Positions 1 to 8,592 of a DNA stretch of 64,000 nt are shown one piece after another. The position numbers and the translations under genes are program-made. The notes beneath the pieces were generated by a model. That model was not told where the DNA came from, searched no databases, and worked only from the letters and a program-made list of their open reading frames with translations. The stretch's first letter is position 1. Each line of letters begins with the position of its first letter. The DNA lies in NCBI RefSeq assembly GCF_021190955.1, contig NZ_JAIOAO010000001.1, positions 124,001 through 188,000 on the forward strand, in the 5' to 3' direction. This stretch comes from Parachryseolinea silvisoli. GTDB taxonomy: Bacteria > Bacteroidota > Bacteroidia > Cytophagales > Cyclobacteriaceae.

Positions 1-184
1 GCAAAATGCCTTTGTTCAGGTCAATGTCAAGGCGGGCTGCCTCCTGTTCATCCCGGAGAAAATAGATCAGCAGTTTATAGATCAACGGCCGATCAATATC
101 GTAAATCTGAAAGTCGGGGCCGAACTGTTTCTTGCCGTGTTTGGCGAGAAAGGACAGGCACCATTCGAAGTCTGAGGGTGTCAT
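1..184 (-). CDS. N-terminal part of a probable ATPase-like mobile-element protein (runs off the left edge)
   Basis: An open frame begins with ATG at 184 and runs leftward without a stop to the window edge, giving 61 codons starting MTPSDFEWCLSFLAKHGKKQ and ending in DLNKGIL. It starts 14 bases after the stop of the replication-organiser gene, so the two are probably cotranscribed. A start of this kind followed by 'LNKGIL' resembles the approach to a Walker A loop in DnaC/IstB-like ATPases of Bacteroidota mobile elements, but the P-loop itself would lie outside the window. That identity is inference; the frame and operon spacing are seen directly. Confidence 0.6.
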   Translation of the reverse strand, partial: MTPSDFEWCLSFLAKHGKKQFGPDFQIYDIDRPLIYKLLIYFLRDEQEAARLDIDLNKGIL

Positions 185-198
185 CGTGCTGGTGGTTA

Positions 199-1098
199 TT
201 ACATGGGCTTATCATAGTCTATCTTCTTCTTACCGTCGCGGGCGCCGGGTGTTTGCAAAGAACCGGGCGTTGGTCTGTTGCTGGTTTTGGTTGCCAGACT
301 GGCGTCGTTCAAAAGCCATTTTTGAACAGCCGCGTGCCAGTTCTCCATCAGTTGACCGCGGACCTTCCAACCAACGGCCTCGTGGTAATAGTAGAATTTT
401 CTCGCTTCGAGCGCCGTGGAGCCCTGCGAAACAAAATACGCCGTAACCTCTTCCAGGTTTCCGGGCACGCCCCCGCCCCCCGGGCTGCTTTTTTTTTCAG
501 CGGCCGGAGGCTGAAGAGTAATCTTATCCAAATCGTCCGCGGGTGCGTGTGCGCTCTCACGCTCTCTCGTTTGAATATCGTTTGGAGAGTTTATACTGTT
601 TGTATTAAATGCGATTACTTGCGAATCATCTATCGCACCACTACCGGGGTCACTTTTGTTCTGATTCTGATCGGCCTCCGAACCACTTTTGCTTCTGTTT
701 TGATCAGCATCGGGATCACGTTTGGTTCGATTCCTGTCAGTACTGGAATCTCTTTTGACATTTAGCTGCTCCCATAAAACAAAAGGTTTGGGGTTGGCAA
801 TGTCGAGCCGGTGCATTTGAATTTTGCTGGGACGATGCTTGCTTTGTGACGGCAAATAAAGCAGGTACTCCCATCGATTGAGATCATTCAGGCACTTGCG
901 AAAGGTGGTTGTCGACCCGATGGCTGACAGGTCCATGACGTCGTTGCGGTACATCCTGAACGGGTTGTCAAATCGCTCGTCGTTCCACAGGTGGAAGTAG
1001 GCATAATACATGCTGATGTGATACGGGGTGAGGCGATCGTCGATTGGAATGTGGCGCGCGAAGGCCACCGAATGTTTGATGAAATTTACGTCAGACAT
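199..1098 (-). CDS. Phage/plasmid-type replication organiser (DnaD-like), mobile-element gene
   Basis: A 299-residue protein. The N-terminal ~100 residues (NFIKHSVAFARH..., LTPYHISMYYAYFHLW, STTTFRKCLNDL) look like a winged-helix DNA-binding domain of the type found in Bacteroidota mobile elements. Residues ~110-200 are a low-complexity linker rich in Asp, Asn, Gln, Arg and Ser. The C-terminal part (EEVTAYFVSQ..., EARKFYYYHEAVGWKVRG, MENWHAAVQKWLL) matches the motif of DnaD-like phage replication organisers, in which a conserved Tyr/Trp-rich helix ends in a W..A...W pattern. Such proteins load the replicative helicase together with a DnaC-like partner, which fits the partial gene just downstream. 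A tract of GGGGGTAG repeats lies 50-95 bases upstream. Function is inferred from motif memory; no search was run. Confidence 0.65.
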   Translation of the reverse strand: MSDVNFIKHSVAFARHIPIDDRLTPYHISMYYAYFHLWNDERFDNPFRMYRNDVMDLSAIGSTTTFRKCLNDLNRWEYLLYLPSQSKHRPSKIQMHRLDIANPKPFVLWEQLNVKRDSSTDRNRTKRDPDADQNRSKSGSEADQNQNKSDPGSGAIDDSQVIAFNTNSINSPNDIQTRERESAHAPADDLDKITLQPPAAEKKSSPGGGGVPGNLEEVTAYFVSQGSTALEARKFYYYHEAVGWKVRGQLMENWHAAVQKWLLNDASLATKTSNRPTPGSLQTPGARDGKKKIDYDKPM

Positions 1099-1145
1099 AT
1101 AAGTTTGATTAGTTTCGGCTAATGAAGTAAATAATTATATACAAC

Positions 1146-1191
1146 GGTAGGGGTAGATCGGGGGTAGCAAGGGGGTAGTCAAACTACCCCC
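1146..1191. repeat. Helically phased GGGGGTAG repeats with one inverted copy
   Basis: Copies are GGTAG at 1146-1150, GGGGTAG at 1150-1156, GGGGGTAG at 1160-1167 and 1171-1178, then the inverse CTACCCCC at 1184-1191. The last three direct copies end exactly 11 bases apart (1156, 1167, 1178), about one helical turn, so a protein reading them would sit on one face of DNA. The last direct copy and the inverted copy also form an 8-bp hairpin with a 5-base loop. Position upstream of the replication-organiser gene suggests iterons or an autoregulatory operator; that role is inference. Confidence 0.7.
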
Positions 1192-1234
1192 GCTTTAATT
1201 TTCGTGTAAAAACACTATTTTGTACCTACGTATA

Positions 1235-1708
1235 TTAAATTTTTCGACGATCCATTTCCTGATTATCGATATACTCGATTATACGTATGCAAATGTCACG
1301 TACCTTCCGTTGCGCGGCAGGATCCTCGTAGAAGTTTTTTGCACGCGACTCACGAACAGCCTTGAGCAATCCCTTACGGGATGGATGGGGGGCACCGATC
1401 GTGCTGACATTTGCCACGATACGACCGCACAGGTCTGTGGCGTTTCGGAACGTAATGATCCCCAGGTTACGGGCAATGCCCAGAAACCAACCCAGGGTCT
1501 GTATGGACTCGTTCACGACGACACGTAAGAGATCACGTTGAACATCGCCCGGTACGTTAACAATATGTCCGTACAGCAGCGGCCCGATGGCGTCGGCGAT
1601 CTCCTGATCGGATGGGTCGCGCTGGCCGGCGTGGCCATGAACTTTTTGAACAAGGTTGCGCAGCATGGGGCGCAAGGATTTGAATGCAGTGTCATCGACT
1701 GATTGCAT
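1235..1708 (-). CDS. Hypothetical protein upstream of the replication organiser
   Basis: A 157-residue protein that I do not recognise. It is predicted mostly helical, with no signal peptide or membrane segment, and has a basic C-terminus (EYIDNQEMDRRKI). It precedes the replication-organiser gene on the same strand with a 136-base gap holding the GGGGGTAG repeats, so it may be the first gene of the mobile-element unit or its regulator. Start at 1708 is the first ATG of the frame. Coding status rests on length, composition and position; no motif supports a function. Confidence 0.6.
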   Translation of the reverse strand: MQSVDDTAFKSLRPMLRNLVQKVHGHAGQRDPSDQEIADAIGPLLYGHIVNVPGDVQRDLLRVVVNESIQTLGWFLGIARNLGIITFRNATDLCGRIVANVSTIGAPHPSRKGLLKAVRESRAKNFYEDPAAQRKVRDICIRIIEYIDNQEMDRRKI

Positions 1709-1753
1709 AGCAGTAAAGGTTAATTAAAAAGTATTGGGCAATAGACCGCTGTT

Positions 1754-1776
1754 CTGTGCTACCCAAAGCACAGATC
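1754..1776. other. Hairpin in the 1709-2100 intergenic stretch
   Basis: TCTGTGCT pairs with AGCACAGA across a 6-base loop around 1754-1776, followed within 15 bases by a run of eight T. This could end plus-strand transcription or be a leader structure for the minus-strand gene at 1235-1708. The rest of 1709-2100 shows only a weak candidate gene. Confidence 0.35.
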
Positions 1777-1809
1777 AGGAGAGAAACTTTTTTTTGGTTT
1801 TAGTGTCTG

Positions 1810-2094
1810 CTACCGGACAGGTGGAACACCTCGAAGCGAACGATGGCCCGGCGGGCCATAACGGAGCATGGCAGTGTGAACGTACATATCGTTAGTCAAT
1901 CGGTTAAAAAATTGCATCATCGGGTATATCCGGCAGGAAAAGCTGTCGTCATTATACATACACCAAAACGCGGTATGGGCAGGAATGTTGTAAAATTCGG
2001 TATTTTTAATCACGATATTGTTGAAACCTTTTTCTGTATACCTTAAAAATACGGTACATTTATATACCTGATATTGCGGTGAACGAAAATCCAT
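1810..2094 (-). CDS. Doubtful small ORF, 94 residues
   Basis: An open frame of 94 codons from ATG at 2094. The product is Tyr/Phe-rich (MDFRSPQYQVYKCTVFLRYT) and ends in a Pro/Arg-rich tail. I recognise no family. It would be divergent from the VOC gene at 2101. The overlapping plus-strand frame of 67 codons is equally undistinguished. It may be a random open frame in a non-coding stretch or a remnant of the left-edge mobile element. Confidence 0.25.
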   Translation of the reverse strand: MDFRSPQYQVYKCTVFLRYTEKGFNNIVIKNTEFYNIPAHTAFWCMYNDDSFSCRIYPMMQFFNRLTNDMYVHTAMLRYGPPGHRSLRGVPPVR

Positions 2095-2100
2095 AAAACC

Positions 2101-2505
2101 ATGGAATTACACGGTCCCCCCGGCTTTCGGATTGAGAATATAGCGCCCATTCTCAACGTGCAAGACATACCGCGCAGCGTAGGCTTCTACACCCGTGTAC
2201 TGGGATTCAGCAACGCCGACTGGGGCACCGATCAATTCACCCTCATTCACCGCGACAAAACCGGTATATATCTCTGCCAGAATGGGCAGGGTTCATGCGG
2301 TACCTGGGTCTGGATTGGTTTTGACGGCAATATCTTCACACTGCACCAAACGCTGCAAGCCAACAACGTCAGGATTAAGCTCCCTCCCACTAACTTTTCA
2401 TGGGCCTACGAAATGCAGGTCGAAGATCCCGACGGGCATATACTGCGATTCGGAACTGACCCCAGCGACAACGAACCTTTTGCCGATCAGCAAGTAACGT
2501 TCTGA
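2101..2505 (+). CDS. VOC-superfamily (glyoxalase/bleomycin-resistance fold) protein
   Basis: A 134-residue single VOC domain: strand-helix start IENIAPILNVQDIPRSVGFY, the turn VLGF at ~40, and the C-terminal signature YEMQVEDPDGHILRFG at ~103-118. The family fold forms dimers that either bind a metal and act on thiol adducts or aromatics, or bind drugs without metal. The usual first metal-ligand His of the opening strand is absent here (NIAPILNV), while Glu in the VEDPDG strand is present, so a binding role like bleomycin-resistance proteins is as likely as catalysis. It stands alone between the mobile-element edge and the signalling run. Substrate unknown. Confidence 0.85.
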   Translation: MELHGPPGFRIENIAPILNVQDIPRSVGFYTRVLGFSNADWGTDQFTLIHRDKTGIYLCQNGQGSCGTWVWIGFDGNIFTLHQTLQANNVRIKLPPTNFSWAYEMQVEDPDGHILRFGTDPSDNEPFADQQVTF

Positions 2506-2570
2506 AACTTTTGGCGTGCCTACAGGCTAATAAGATCGATTTGTACACTTTTCTCTGATCGCCGCGCATG

Positions 2571-2593
2571 TCCTGATTTATTCAAAATCAGGA
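2571..2593. other. 9-bp hairpin after the VOC gene
   Basis: TCCTGATTT (2571-2579) pairs perfectly with AAATCAGGA (2585-2593) across a 5-base loop. There is no T run of length, so it is a weak terminator at best. A related CTGATTT/AAATCAG hairpin occurs at 10931-10948, the other side of the signalling cluster. Confidence 0.45.
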
Positions 2594-2664
2594 TTTCCCT
2601 TAATAAATAAAGCGTTATAAGCTACATTTTTACCTTTTGAAACAGACGCGACAGGCCGTACCGT

Positions 2665-3786
2665 ATGACATTTTTTCCACCGGAAGTTTTGTATTCGAAA
2701 CTTCTCATCGGATCGCTGATAAAGGTCATGCAGGAAGCGCTGCTGGTCCTTAATGCTTCCGACGAGATCGAAATTGCCAACCAGGCTGCAGCCGACATAT
2801 TCGGATATTCCGACGGGGAATCCCTGCTGCGGAAAAACGTCCGGGAGCTGTACGCCTCGTCGAAGGATGCTGATCTAAAGGCTCCCTTCTTTCAGGAGGA
2901 AGGGCACTCGGACAAGTGGGAGGATCAGTTTATCCGAGAAGATGGGCGCATCTTCATTGCCTCATACTCCATCACCGTGATCCGCGACAACGAAAGCGGA
3001 AAACTGCTCAAGATCGTGCTGTTGCGGGACGTATCCGAGCAACGGAAAAACATTGAAATGATTGCTGAGTACACCAATTCATTGGAGAAAAACAACAAGG
3101 AGCTGGATCAGTTCGCGTATATCGTATCCCACGATCTAAAGGCACCGTTGCGGGCTATCAGTAACCTGTCGTCATGGCTGGAGGATGACCTGGGGTCTTC
3201 TTTGTCTGGGGAGAATAAGGATAATCTGGCAACATTACGGGGACGTGTTAAAAGAATGGAGGCGCTCATCAACGGCATTTTACAGTATTCGAAAGTGGGC
3301 CGGGAAAACGTCCCTTTCCAAACGGTGGATGTCGCAACATTATTAGAAGATGTTATAGAGCTGTTATCACCACCACCGCACATCCGGGTGGACATCACGG
3401 GGCCCATGCCGTGTATTGAAACGCCGCGGATTTTACTGCACCAGGTTTTTTCAAACCTGATCAGCAACGCCATCAAGTACAATGATCAGGAAGCCGGCGT
3501 AGTGTCTGTCGGGTTCACGGAAAAAGAAAGTTATTTTGAGTTTTGGGTGGAAGACAACGGCCCCGGTATTTCCCCCGAATATCATGAAACGATCTTTGTG
3601 ATCTTCCAAACGCTGCAGGCGCGTGACAAATATGAAAGCACCGGCATTGGGTTGACGATTGTAAAACGCATCCTTGCCGCCGTCGGCGGTAAGATCAACG
3701 TGGTGTCTACCGTAGGAAAAGGAAGCAAGTTCATTTTCAACTGGCCGAAAACAACTCCTGAAAAAAGTAACCATGAAAAATCCTGA
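2665..3786 (+). CDS. Cytoplasmic PAS sensor histidine kinase
   Basis: A 373-residue kinase with no membrane segment. A PAS domain spans ~15-125 (ALLVLNASDEIEIANQAA..., LRDVSEQRKN). The HisKA dimerisation helix holds the phospho-acceptor His156 in IVSHDLKAPLRAI. The ATPase domain has N box NLISNAIKYND, G1 VEDNGPGI and G2 GIGLTIVKR. This is the kinase subtype that in Bacteroidota and cyanobacteria pairs with short Rcp-type receiver proteins. Its last 14 bases overlap the following hybrid kinase gene, so the two are translationally coupled. The catalytic core closely resembles that of the HAMP kinase at 6178, suggesting a local duplication. The ligand of the PAS domain cannot be told from sequence. 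Confidence 0.93.
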   Translation: MTFFPPEVLYSKLLIGSLIKVMQEALLVLNASDEIEIANQAAADIFGYSDGESLLRKNVRELYASSKDADLKAPFFQEEGHSDKWEDQFIREDGRIFIASYSITVIRDNESGKLLKIVLLRDVSEQRKNIEMIAEYTNSLEKNNKELDQFAYIVSHDLKAPLRAISNLSSWLEDDLGSSLSGENKDNLATLRGRVKRMEALINGILQYSKVGRENVPFQTVDVATLLEDVIELLSPPPHIRVDITGPMPCIETPRILLHQVFSNLISNAIKYNDQEAGVVSVGFTEKESYFEFWVEDNGPGISPEYHETIFVIFQTLQARDKYESTGIGLTIVKRILAAVGGKINVVSTVGKGSKFIFNWPKTTPEKSNHEKS

Positions 3787-6154
3787 TGCTCCGGAGCATT
3801 TTGTAAAACTGCTGGTTATCGATGATGACGAGGTGGACAAGCGTCAGCTGAAACGGGCCCTGAAAGCCAGCGGGTTTGAGTATGAGCTGACCGAGTATTC
3901 CGACGCGCTCAGCATCGCTGACATCAGCTTGCTAAACGCCTTCGACTGCATCTTCCTCGATTACCTGCTGCCGGGCGATACTGGTTTGCGCTTTCTGAAG
4001 AAGATCCGGGACGAGGGAATTGTGACACCCATCGTGATGATCACTTCCCAGGGCAACGAGAGCATTGCCGTAGAACTGATGAAGGCAGGCGCCTCGGATT
4101 ATATCGTCAAGAACGAAATCGACGGTCAATCGATCAGCCAGGTGCTGCGAAACATGTTTCGCCTGAACAGCATGATGCGCGAACGGGAAGAGGCTTACTG
4201 CGCATTGCGAATAAGCGAGGCCCGCCTGGCAGAAGCCCAGGAACTCGCTAAAATCGGTAGCTGGGAGTTTGATGCCAAAAAAAACTCCTTCTATGTATCG
4301 CCCGAAATATACAATATCCTGGAGCTCGACCCTCAAACACCGATGACCTTCGAGATGTACCTGGCGGTGGTACATCCCGACGAAAGAGAAAAGGTTGATG
4401 CGGCGTGGAGAGGCGCGCTGGAAGGGAAACCCTATAATATGGATGTCCGGATCAATCCTCCGTCAGGGGTTAAATACGCGCATGCGCAGGGACGGTACAT
4501 ACCGGATTCCACCGGCGCGCTGGAGAAGATGATGGGCACCTTTCAGGATATTACAGACCGGAAACTCTTCGAGCAGGAGATGATGCGGGCGCGTGAGCTC
4601 GCCGAAAACTCCATGAAAGTAAAAGAGATCTTTCTGGCAAACATGAGCCACGAGATCAGGACACCCATGAACGCCATTCTCGGGTTCACGCGGCTGCTAT
4701 TCGAAACGCCCCTTACTGCGGAGCAAAAAAGCTACATCGATGCGATCCACTTTTCCGGTGAGAATCTATTGGTCATTATCAATGATATCCTCGACCTTTC
4801 AAAGATACAGTCCGGGAAGACGACCCTCGAAAAAAGTGTGTTCAATATACGGGAGCTCGTGAACGGGATCGTCGGACTATTGCGTCCCAAAGCGCTCGAG
4901 AAAGGCATCAGTCTGACAAGTATCGTCCACCACCCGGTACCGACGACGATAAAAGGAGATCCTGTACGCCTCAACCAGATATTGACCAACCTAATCTCCA
5001 ACGGGATCAAGTTCACCGAGAAGGGAGGCGTTACATTGGAAATAAACTCCAGTGCCCCGAAGAAACACCAATGCATCCTCGAGTTCAAGGTTCGAGACAC
5101 CGGCATTGGAATTCCTGCCGATAAGCATGCTACCATCTTCGAAAGTTTCGTGCAGGCTTCCAGTGATACCACGAAAAAGTATGGTGGGACCGGACTCGGA
5201 CTAGCCATTGTTAAAAATCTGGTGGAGCTACAAGATGGAAAGATCTCCCTCAGCAGCACCGATGGTCACGGGTCGACGTTTACCGTGCATCTTCCCTGCG
5301 AGGAGGTCACCCAGGAGAATAAGCAGCATCAGTCGTCGCCTCTGCGGACATCACCCGCCGTAGAATCACTCGAACAGTTGATCGGGGCAGAGATTCTTGT
5401 CGTCGAAGATAACCCACTCAACCAGATGCTGGCGCGGAAGGTCCTTCAAAAAGCAGGCTGCAACGTCGACATTGCATCCAACGGCCTGCAGGCGCTGGAA
5501 CGGATTAAAATGAAACAGTATGAGGTAATCCTCATGGATATTCAAATGCCGGAGATGGACGGTTTTGAAACTACGCGGCATGTTCGCACCCAGTTACAGC
5601 CTCCTGTCTCGGAGGTACCCATTATCGCCATGACTGCCCACGCGTTCGGATCTGACGTCGCCAAGTGTCTCGCCGTCGGCATGAACGATTACATTTCCAA
5701 ACCCTTTAAGGCGGACGATCTCTATCTGAAGCTTTTAAAGTTCGTTCAACCTTCCCCCACGAGGGTCGTCCCCTTCAAACGGAACGACGCACTTCCCCAT
5801 CACAAGATCGACCTGAGTGCGCTTCACGAGCTCGCCGGAGACAACGACGTCTTCATCGACGAGCTTGTGTTGGAGTACAACCGGCAAACACCCGCCTTTG
5901 TTGAGAAGTTGAAAGGGTATACGAAAAGTCAGAACTTCGAAGCGATCCGGTTCATCTGCCATCAGATACGATACTCCTACGGGATATTGAGTATGGCGGC
6001 GCTTGACAAAGCATTGGACGAAATCTCAACGCTATTGAAAATGACCGACCCCGGGCCGGAAATGACAAAAGTTATCAAACTGGTCAACACGATCATATCC
6101 CTGATATCGGCTATCAACGAAGCTGTCACACGCGGGCTCCGCCGAACGGGTTAG
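3773..6154 (+). CDS. Hybrid histidine kinase REC-PAS-HisKA-HATPase-REC-Hpt
   Basis: A 793-residue soluble phosphorelay protein. The N-terminal receiver has phospho-acceptor Asp63 (FLDYLLPGDTG) and acidic pocket IDDDE. A PAS domain (~150-262, LAKIGSWEFDAKKN to DITDRK) follows, then HisKA with His293 (NMSHEIRTPMNAILG), the ATPase domain (NLISNGIKFTE, DTGIGIP, GGTGLGLAIVKN), a second receiver with Asp589 (LMDIQMPEMDGFE) and a C-terminal Hpt-like four-helix part with His730 (CHQIRYSYGIL). The full four-step His-Asp-His-Asp set is thus in one chain, and the N-terminal receiver is a natural input from the upstream kinase with which the gene overlaps by 14 bases. Confidence 0.93.
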   Translation: MKNPDAPEHFVKLLVIDDDEVDKRQLKRALKASGFEYELTEYSDALSIADISLLNAFDCIFLDYLLPGDTGLRFLKKIRDEGIVTPIVMITSQGNESIAVELMKAGASDYIVKNEIDGQSISQVLRNMFRLNSMMREREEAYCALRISEARLAEAQELAKIGSWEFDAKKNSFYVSPEIYNILELDPQTPMTFEMYLAVVHPDEREKVDAAWRGALEGKPYNMDVRINPPSGVKYAHAQGRYIPDSTGALEKMMGTFQDITDRKLFEQEMMRARELAENSMKVKEIFLANMSHEIRTPMNAILGFTRLLFETPLTAEQKSYIDAIHFSGENLLVIINDILDLSKIQSGKTTLEKSVFNIRELVNGIVGLLRPKALEKGISLTSIVHHPVPTTIKGDPVRLNQILTNLISNGIKFTEKGGVTLEINSSAPKKHQCILEFKVRDTGIGIPADKHATIFESFVQASSDTTKKYGGTGLGLAIVKNLVELQDGKISLSSTDGHGSTFTVHLPCEEVTQENKQHQSSPLRTSPAVESLEQLIGAEILVVEDNPLNQMLARKVLQKAGCNVDIASNGLQALERIKMKQYEVILMDIQMPEMDGFETTRHVRTQLQPPVSEVPIIAMTAHAFGSDVAKCLAVGMNDYISKPFKADDLYLKLLKFVQPSPTRVVPFKRNDALPHHKIDLSALHELAGDNDVFIDELVLEYNRQTPAFVEKLKGYTKSQNFEAIRFICHQIRYSYGILSMAALDKALDEISTLLKMTDPGPEMTKVIKLVNTIISLISAINEAVTRGLRRTG

Positions 6155-6177
6155 CGGGCCAACTACACGGACGGAAA

Positions 6178-7593
6178 ATGCTCAACAACCTCTCCATACG
6201 GACCAAGATCATCCTGGGGCAAACGATGCTGATTGCCATGGTGTCGTTGTTTATATATAGCTACTATCCTCACCAGCAGGAACGGGCCGCTATGAAGGCT
6301 ATCGATTCGAAAATCCAAAGTGTGATTAATATGTTCGCGATCGGCGTCGGCATCGGCATGGGAGAAACCGATTTTGTCGCCGTCTCCGAAGCCCTCGAAT
6401 GGGCTCATCAAGACAGTGCCATCGTCTACATTACGGTGCTTGATACTACCGGGAACAGCATCGCTTCTTTCAGCGCGCCCGGAACCGAAAAGATCGACGT
6501 GTCGAAAATTCCTCTCCGCGAGAAGCCGGTGGAAATCAACGGCACGCTTTTCTACAAAACAAAGATTCTCTATCAAAAGAGTACCTTCGGGATGCTAACG
6601 ATCGGGTATTCATTGACTCAATTGCGGAATACCATCGGTCGGTTAAAACGTACCACCCTCTATTTCAGTCTGGGGCTTTTCATCTCTGGTGTCGTCTTCT
6701 CCTTTGCCGTCAGCAACATGATCAGCGGCAACATCCTTGAACTGGATGCCACGGTAAAAACCATCTCCAGTGGCGCCGAAAATGTGCGCGTAACGGTAAA
6801 CAGTAACGACGAAGTGGGCAAACTGGGGCGCGCGTTCAACGCCATGCTCGAACGGTTGGAGCACTCGAGAAAGGACCTGGTCCGCCATTCCGAGCAACTC
6901 AAAAAGCAAAATGACGAGCTGAACCAGTTCAGCTACGTCGTCTCGCATGACCTCAAGGCGCCGCTTCGGGCAATCTTCAAATTATCCGAATGGATCGAAG
7001 AAGACATGCGCGAGTCGATGTCGGAAGAATCCAAAAAAAACATGCAGATTCTACGCGGGCGCGTATTCCGGCTGGAGGCGCTTATCAATGGACTGCTGCA
7101 GTATTCCAAGATCGGCAGGATCAACGTACCAACGGAACCGGTAGACGTTCATGCGATGCTCAAAGACACCATTGACCTCCTGAACCCGCCGGCGCATGTG
7201 CAGGTCACCATTCAAAAAGGGATGCCCGTGTTGAACACCAAGAAATATCTCCTGCAGCAGGTCTTTATTAATCTTCTTTCGAACGCGATCAAATACAACG
7301 ACAAAGAGCAGGGCCGCATCAGCATCTCTTCGTCGAAGATCCCTGGCTTTTACCGCTTTACCGTGGAAGACAACGGCGTAGGAATCGCGCCCGCGTATCA
7401 TCAAAAAGTATTCGAGATCTTTCAGACCCTTCAATCGCGCGACACGGTGGAGGGTACCGGCGTCGGTCTGTCTATTATAAAAAAAAGTGTCGAGGACATG
7501 GGCGGCACCGTAACCGTACAGTCAGAAGAGAACAAGGGGGCCGCCTTCAGCTTTACGTGGCCCGCAGCGCACCTAAAAAAAGTTCGATCATGA
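6178..7593 (+). CDS. Membrane sensor histidine kinase with periplasmic domain and HAMP
   Basis: A 471-residue kinase. Transmembrane segment ~8-28, a periplasmic sensor of ~130 residues, a second segment ~159-182, then HAMP (~182-235, ending DEVGKLGRAFNAMLERLEHS), HisKA with His257 (VVSHDLKAPLRAI) and the ATPase domain ([32 protein letters not shown]). It lies 23 bases after the hybrid kinase and its stop overlaps the start of the next response regulator by ATGA, so kinase and regulator are almost certainly partners. Together with the YfiR-like gene that follows, it resembles clusters in which a periplasmic YfiR protein acts on a membrane output protein. Signal unknown. Confidence 0.92.
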   Translation: MLNNLSIRTKIILGQTMLIAMVSLFIYSYYPHQQERAAMKAIDSKIQSVINMFAIGVGIGMGETDFVAVSEALEWAHQDSAIVYITVLDTTGNSIASFSAPGTEKIDVSKIPLREKPVEINGTLFYKTKILYQKSTFGMLTIGYSLTQLRNTIGRLKRTTLYFSLGLFISGVVFSFAVSNMISGNILELDATVKTISSGAENVRVTVNSNDEVGKLGRAFNAMLERLEHSRKDLVRHSEQLKKQNDELNQFSYVVSHDLKAPLRAIFKLSEWIEEDMRESMSEESKKNMQILRGRVFRLEALINGLLQYSKIGRINVPTEPVDVHAMLKDTIDLLNPPAHVQVTIQKGMPVLNTKKYLLQQVFINLLSNAIKYNDKEQGRISISSSKIPGFYRFTVEDNGVGIAPAYHQKVFEIFQTLQSRDTVEGTGVGLSIIKKSVEDMGGTVTVQSEENKGAAFSFTWPAAHLKKVRS

Positions 7594-8042
7594 CCCCCTT
7601 TAACCATTACGATATGACAAGCCTAGTGAACATACTCCTTGTAGAAGACGACGAGGTGGACATCATGAACGTCCAGCGCGCGTTCAGAAAAAACAACATC
7701 AACAACCCGCTTTTTATCACCCGGAATGGCATCGAAGCACTGGACGCGCTACAAGGTAAAAACCCGTCGATGATCATCCCCTCGCCCAGGGTGATCCTGC
7801 TCGACATCAACATGCCAAAGATGGGAGGCATCGAATTTCTCCGTGAGTTGCGAAAAATCTCCGAGCTCAGATCCGTCAGCGTTTTTGTAATGACCACGTC
7901 CAATGAAGAGAGCGATAAGATCGCGGCGTATGACCTGAACGTGGCCGGCTATATTCTGAAACCATTGTCGTTCGAGGGATTTATCAGTGCCGTGTCCATC
8001 CTAAATCACTACTGGCATTTATGTGAGATGCCGCAACTGTAG
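7590..8042 (+). CDS. Rcp-type single-domain response regulator
   Basis: A 150-residue receiver with no output domain: acidic pocket LLVEDDEVD, phospho-acceptor Asp72 (LLDINMPKMGG), Thr in the VFVMTTS strand and the Lys of ILKPLSF. I place the start at ATG 7590, which overlaps the kinase stop as ATGA; ATG at 7614 is the alternative. A start further upstream would extend into the kinase. The expected role is to take phosphate from the HAMP kinase and act through protein contacts. Confidence 0.93.
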   Translation: MTPFNHYDMTSLVNILLVEDDEVDIMNVQRAFRKNNINNPLFITRNGIEALDALQGKNPSMIIPSPRVILLDINMPKMGGIEFLRELRKISELRSVSVFVMTTSNEESDKIAAYDLNVAGYILKPLSFEGFISAVSILNHYWHLCEMPQL

Positions 8043-8055
8043 ACACTTCCCGTGC

Positions 8056-8565
8056 ATGCGTCGCAGATTAAAATATATTTCTTCGTTTATACTCCTGGTC
8101 GGCAGCGTGAATGCCAGCGGGCAGACGTCTTCCTACGGCGAGTTGCAGGCGGCTTATATTTTTAATTTTGCGAAATATATCAAATGGCCCGGCACCGCTA
8201 CCACCTTCGTGATTGGTGTCGCGGGGGAAACCGACATCCTGGATGCGCTGCAGAACACGTTGAAAGGAAAAAAGGTGGGCGGTCGCGAGATCGAGATTCG
8301 CGCCATGAGCACGCTCGAAGAAGCTGCAGCCTGTCGTATTGTATACCTGCCTGCATCTAACTCCGGCGCTATAACCGATCTGAAACTGGCGGTCGCCGGA
8401 AAAAACGTACTGATCGTATCAGAAGACGATCTGATCAAACACGGGGCCTGCATCAGCTTCATCGTCGAAGACGACAGGCTTCGCTTCAAGCTCCGGAAAG
8501 CTGTGCTGAAAGCTGCGGGACTTGAAGCCAGCGAAGGATTGCTGAAGCTGGCGATCCTCCTGTAG
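8056..8565 (+). CDS. YfiR-like (DUF4154) periplasmic protein
   Basis: A 169-residue exported protein. The signal peptide is at the N-terminus (RRRLKYISSFILLVGSVNASGQ, cut after ASG or GQ). The mature part has the family marks: ELQAAYIFNFAKYIKWPG near the start, a middle GKKVGGREIEIR, and the end AVLKAAGLEASEGLLKLA, typical of the helix-rich C-terminus. In Pseudomonas YfiR represses the diguanylate cyclase YfiN from the periplasm; in Bacteroidota family members sit by kinases and TonB receptors, as here. An upstream GTG at 8023 would overlap the regulator gene; ATG 8056 gives a cleaner signal peptide. No cyclase gene is visible, so the target may be the HAMP kinase (inference). Confidence 0.85.
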   Translation: MRRRLKYISSFILLVGSVNASGQTSSYGELQAAYIFNFAKYIKWPGTATTFVIGVAGETDILDALQNTLKGKKVGGREIEIRAMSTLEEAAACRIVYLPASNSGAITDLKLAVAGKNVLIVSEDDLIKHGACISFIVEDDRLRFKLRKAVLKAAGLEASEGLLKLAILL

Positions 8566-8592
8566 CCTCCATGAAAGAACTCGTGCGTTTTG

